From Actinomycetes bacterium (GTDB lineage Bacteria > Actinomycetota > Acidimicrobiia > Spongiisociales > JAHEDJ01): a stretch of 64,000 bases of DNA. Positions 62,442-64,000 of the stretch are shown here, piece by piece. Both the position numbers and the translations under genes were made by a program. The notes beneath the pieces are model-generated. The model did no database searches, was not told where the DNA came from, and saw nothing but the letters and a program-made list of their open reading frames with translations. Each line of letters starts with the position of its first letter. Position 1 is the stretch's first letter. Where the stretch lies: contig JAHEDK010000001.1 in NCBI GenBank assembly GCA_024641245.1, forward strand, positions 62,001 to 126,000, in the 5' to 3' direction.

Positions 62442-63230
62442 AACCAGGCCGGCCGCGATCATAGCCGCAGCGCGCAAGCGCCGGGCGCCAAGAGGTTCCT
62501 TGAGGATCAACCAGCCCCCGAGCGCTCCGAACACGACAGACGTTTCTCGAACGGCGGCCACCAGCCCGAGCGAGGCAGACCGCGCCGCGATCAGGACGAG
62601 TCCGTAGGCGCCCGCCGAAGCGATACCGGCAAACACATACCGCCATCGCTCTCTTCGCACTGCAGTTCCGAGTCGCGCCCACCCATGCGACCAGACGACG
62701 ATCGGCGTGAACAAGAGCGCACCTGTCACAAACACCGTGATCGTGTATGCGAAGCTCTCCCCAAGCGACCTAACGGCGGCGCCGTCGATACTGGTGTAGG
62801 TGGCGATGAACGCTGCGGTGAGCAAAGCCCACCAGGACCCCCGCTCGCCTCTTCTCAATCCGACGATGAGCACACCCGTCGTAAGGAGCAAGATGGCCCC
62901 CAGGCCGGCCACGCCTGGTCGGTCATCGAGGAACGCAAAGGCGACCGCCGTGATGAATAGGGGCGCCGCCCCCCGGGCGATGGGGTAGACGACCGATAGG
63001 TCCGATCGCTCGTACGCCGTTACCAACGACAAGCTGTAGGCGACATGGATGAACCCGGAAACAACGAAATAGGGCCACGCACTCCACGGAATTCCAACTG
63101 TCAGCAGAAACGGCAAGAACACCAGTGCGCCGAAGAACACCTGCGCCCAGCCGGCCACCAGGCGATCGTTGCTCGCCTTGACCAGCAGATTCCAAGAGGC
63201 ATGCAACAACGCGGCGGCTAGCACCAGCAC
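62421..63230 (-). CDS. DMT-superfamily (EamA) transporter
   Basis: This is a 269-aa protein of about ten helices made of two EamA repeats. It has ALLHASWNLLVKAS near the start and AYERSDLSVVYPIARGAAPLFI in the first half. The second half has VRETSVVFGALGGWLILKEPLGARR, as drug/metabolite exporters do. The substrate is unknown. The GTG at 63230 is the first standard start, but AAAGGAG lies five bases before an in-frame ATC 21 bp further upstream, so translation may begin there (MIIAWTAFVL). The 3' end overlaps the nitroreductase gene. Confidence 0.85.
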   Translation of the reverse strand: MLVLAAALLHASWNLLVKASNDRLVAGWAQVFFGALVFLPFLLTVGIPWSAWPYFVVSGFIHVAYSLSLVTAYERSDLSVVYPIARGAAPLFITAVAFAFLDDRPGVAGLGAILLLTTGVLIVGLRRGERGSWWALLTAAFIATYTSIDGAAVRSLGESFAYTITVFVTGALLFTPIVVWSHGWARLGTAVRRERWRYVFAGIASAGAYGLVLIAARSASLGLVAAVRETSVVFGALGGWLILKEPLGARRLRAAAMIAAGLVLLAFAG

Positions 63231-63374
63231 GAACGCGGTCCAGGCGATGATGGCTCCTTTCCCGGCGGATTGTACGGGCAGCGTCCGCGCCTGACCCTTC
63301 CGCTCACGACGAAAGCCTGCCTACTGCACGAATCTCGCTGGAGCTAGCCTGGACCGTAGTCAGAGAGGAGAGGG

Positions 63375-64000
63375 ATGAGTTCCGAGCAGATCGCGTCAGT
63401 GCGCCTGGCCGTCACGACTTCACTAATCGAAGGCGATGCAGGAAGCGCGTTCCATCTCATTCAGAGTCTCCTCGAACAGGGCATCCCTTTCGATGTGGTC
63501 CTCTTCGACGTCGTCGCCGTCGCCTTTTCCGACTTCGGCAGAAGGTGGCAAGAGGGCGACTATCGGATCGGCGACGAGCACGCCGCAACCGGTACGGTCG
63601 AGAGTCTGCTGGCCCTGCTGGCCGGATCGTTTGACCTGCCGGATGGAGGCGAACCAGTAGTCCTCGCCGCCGCGCAAGGCGACCACCACTCGCTGCCGGT
63701 CAGACTCGCTTCTGCTCATCTGCTATCCCTCGGGTACCGGGTGCGCTATCTGGGATCGAACATGGAAGCCTCCGATCTGGGCGCGTATCTGCTTGAGGAT
63801 CCACCGAAGGCTCTGATCCTCTCCTGCGCGATACCGACACTGCTCCCCGGCGCGAAAGAAAGCATTCGGGCGGCTCATCGCGCTCGTGTACCGGTATTGA
63901 GTGGCGGCTCCGGGTTTGGGCCGAACGGAATTTGGGCCTACGCCGTCGGCGCCGACGCCTGGGTCGCTTCGCCACGCGAGATCGATGGAGTCCTGAGATC
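63375..64000 (+). CDS. Cobalamin-binding-domain protein (3' end outside window)
   Basis: This open frame of 208 codons runs off the right edge and is missing from the ORF track. Residues 10-85 form a helical cap (WQEGDYRIGDEHAATGTVESLL), like the B12-binding-2 region of MetH and CarH. A Rossmann-type domain follows at about 95-205, with VLAAAQGDHHSLPVRLASAHL and LSGGSGFGP. The canonical GDxHxxG has Pro in place of the last Gly, but the Asp and lower-ligand His are kept. Such proteins serve as light- or B12-sensors, or carriers for methyltransferases. The ATG follows GGAGAGGG. Confidence 0.75.
   Translation, partial: MSSEQIASVRLAVTTSLIEGDAGSAFHLIQSLLEQGIPFDVVLFDVVAVAFSDFGRRWQEGDYRIGDEHAATGTVESLLALLAGSFDLPDGGEPVVLAAAQGDHHSLPVRLASAHLLSLGYRVRYLGSNMEASDLGAYLLEDPPKALILSCAIPTLLPGAKESIRAAHRARVPVLSGGSGFGPNGIWAYAVGADAWVASPREIDGVLR

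Noticed and set aside
1-64000. CRISPR array, tRNA or rRNA gene, intact transposase or prophage
   Set aside because: Scanning by eye found no regularly spaced repeats, no TpsiC-arm with a matching fold, and no transposase or phage structural gene. A dedicated search could still find a tRNA I missed.

Overview
This window is high-GC, densely coding bacterial chromosome. It carries about 55 protein genes and no rRNA, tRNA, CRISPR array or intact insertion sequence that I can see. Several traits point to an actinobacterium, perhaps a deep-branching, Acidimicrobiia-like one. These are frequent GTG/TTG starts, starts that look leaderless, a mycobacterial-type LexA box, a CtpE-like P-type ATPase, a Nei2-like glycosylase, a DUF222/HNH (13E12-type) gene, and a neighbourhood of ArsA-like ATPase, SRPBCC protein and ROK glucokinase. 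The phylum call is fairly firm. The class is a guess.

Layout. From 1 to 4.5 kb there is a partial MerR regulator, a DUF3040 membrane protein, dinB, a histidine phosphatase, a NUDIX hydrolase and two membrane proteins. From 4.5 to 8.8 kb lies a compact type II fatty-acid operon read on the minus strand, fabD-fabH-fabG-acpP-fabF, preceded by ltaE. From 10 to 22.4 kb come an RlpA-like wall protein, glgP, a class I aminotransferase, a 1154-aa zinc-ribbon/cyclase/AAA/TPR protein, a Nei-type glycosylase, a DUF2071 protein, a site-2 protease with CBS domains, a small thioredoxin-fold protein and L-lactate dehydrogenase.

From 22.5 to 25.7 kb is an accessory-looking patch. It has a truncated FAD oxidoreductase running into a DUF222/HNH gene with a perfect SOS box at its start, a two-domain fasciclin lipoprotein, and a 480-bp stretch with only a possible FHA-domain relic. 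From 25.7 to 31.3 kb a tightly packed minus-strand cluster encodes a zinc-ribbon membrane protein, a small membrane protein, a metallophosphoesterase, a methyltransferase, an SRPBCC protein, an ArsA-like ATPase, a ROK kinase and a DUF1232 protein. From 31.3 to 36.9 kb come ilvD, queG, a small CxxC protein, hisN, a NYN-domain protein and a DksA/TraR-type zinc finger.

From 36.9 to 45.1 kb a second cyclase/TPR protein is followed by the branched-chain amino acid operon ilvB-ilvN-ilvC-leuA-leuB. A consensus promoter, a ten-residue leader peptide containing Ile-Leu-Val-Leu and a terminator hairpin precede it, which is the layout of transcription attenuation. From 45 to 57.8 kb are a CtpE-like Ca2+-type ATPase, a tricorn-like protease, a four-gene osmoprotectant ABC transporter, a HAD phosphatase, an ATP-grasp protein and a Usp-CBS protein. 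From 58 to 60.8 kb is the proton-translocating transhydrogenase pntAA-pntAB-pntB with a clear terminator. The end holds a methyltransferase, a nitroreductase, a DMT transporter and a partial cobalamin-binding protein.

The most novel-looking signal is a family of palindromic elements of about 49 bp (arms like TTCTCGGCAATGC/GCATTGCCGAGAA) with four intergenic copies: 4492, 36436, and a tandem pair at 61714 and 61775. They lack the U-tract of a terminator and share an internal TGnAC motif that gives them an orientation.
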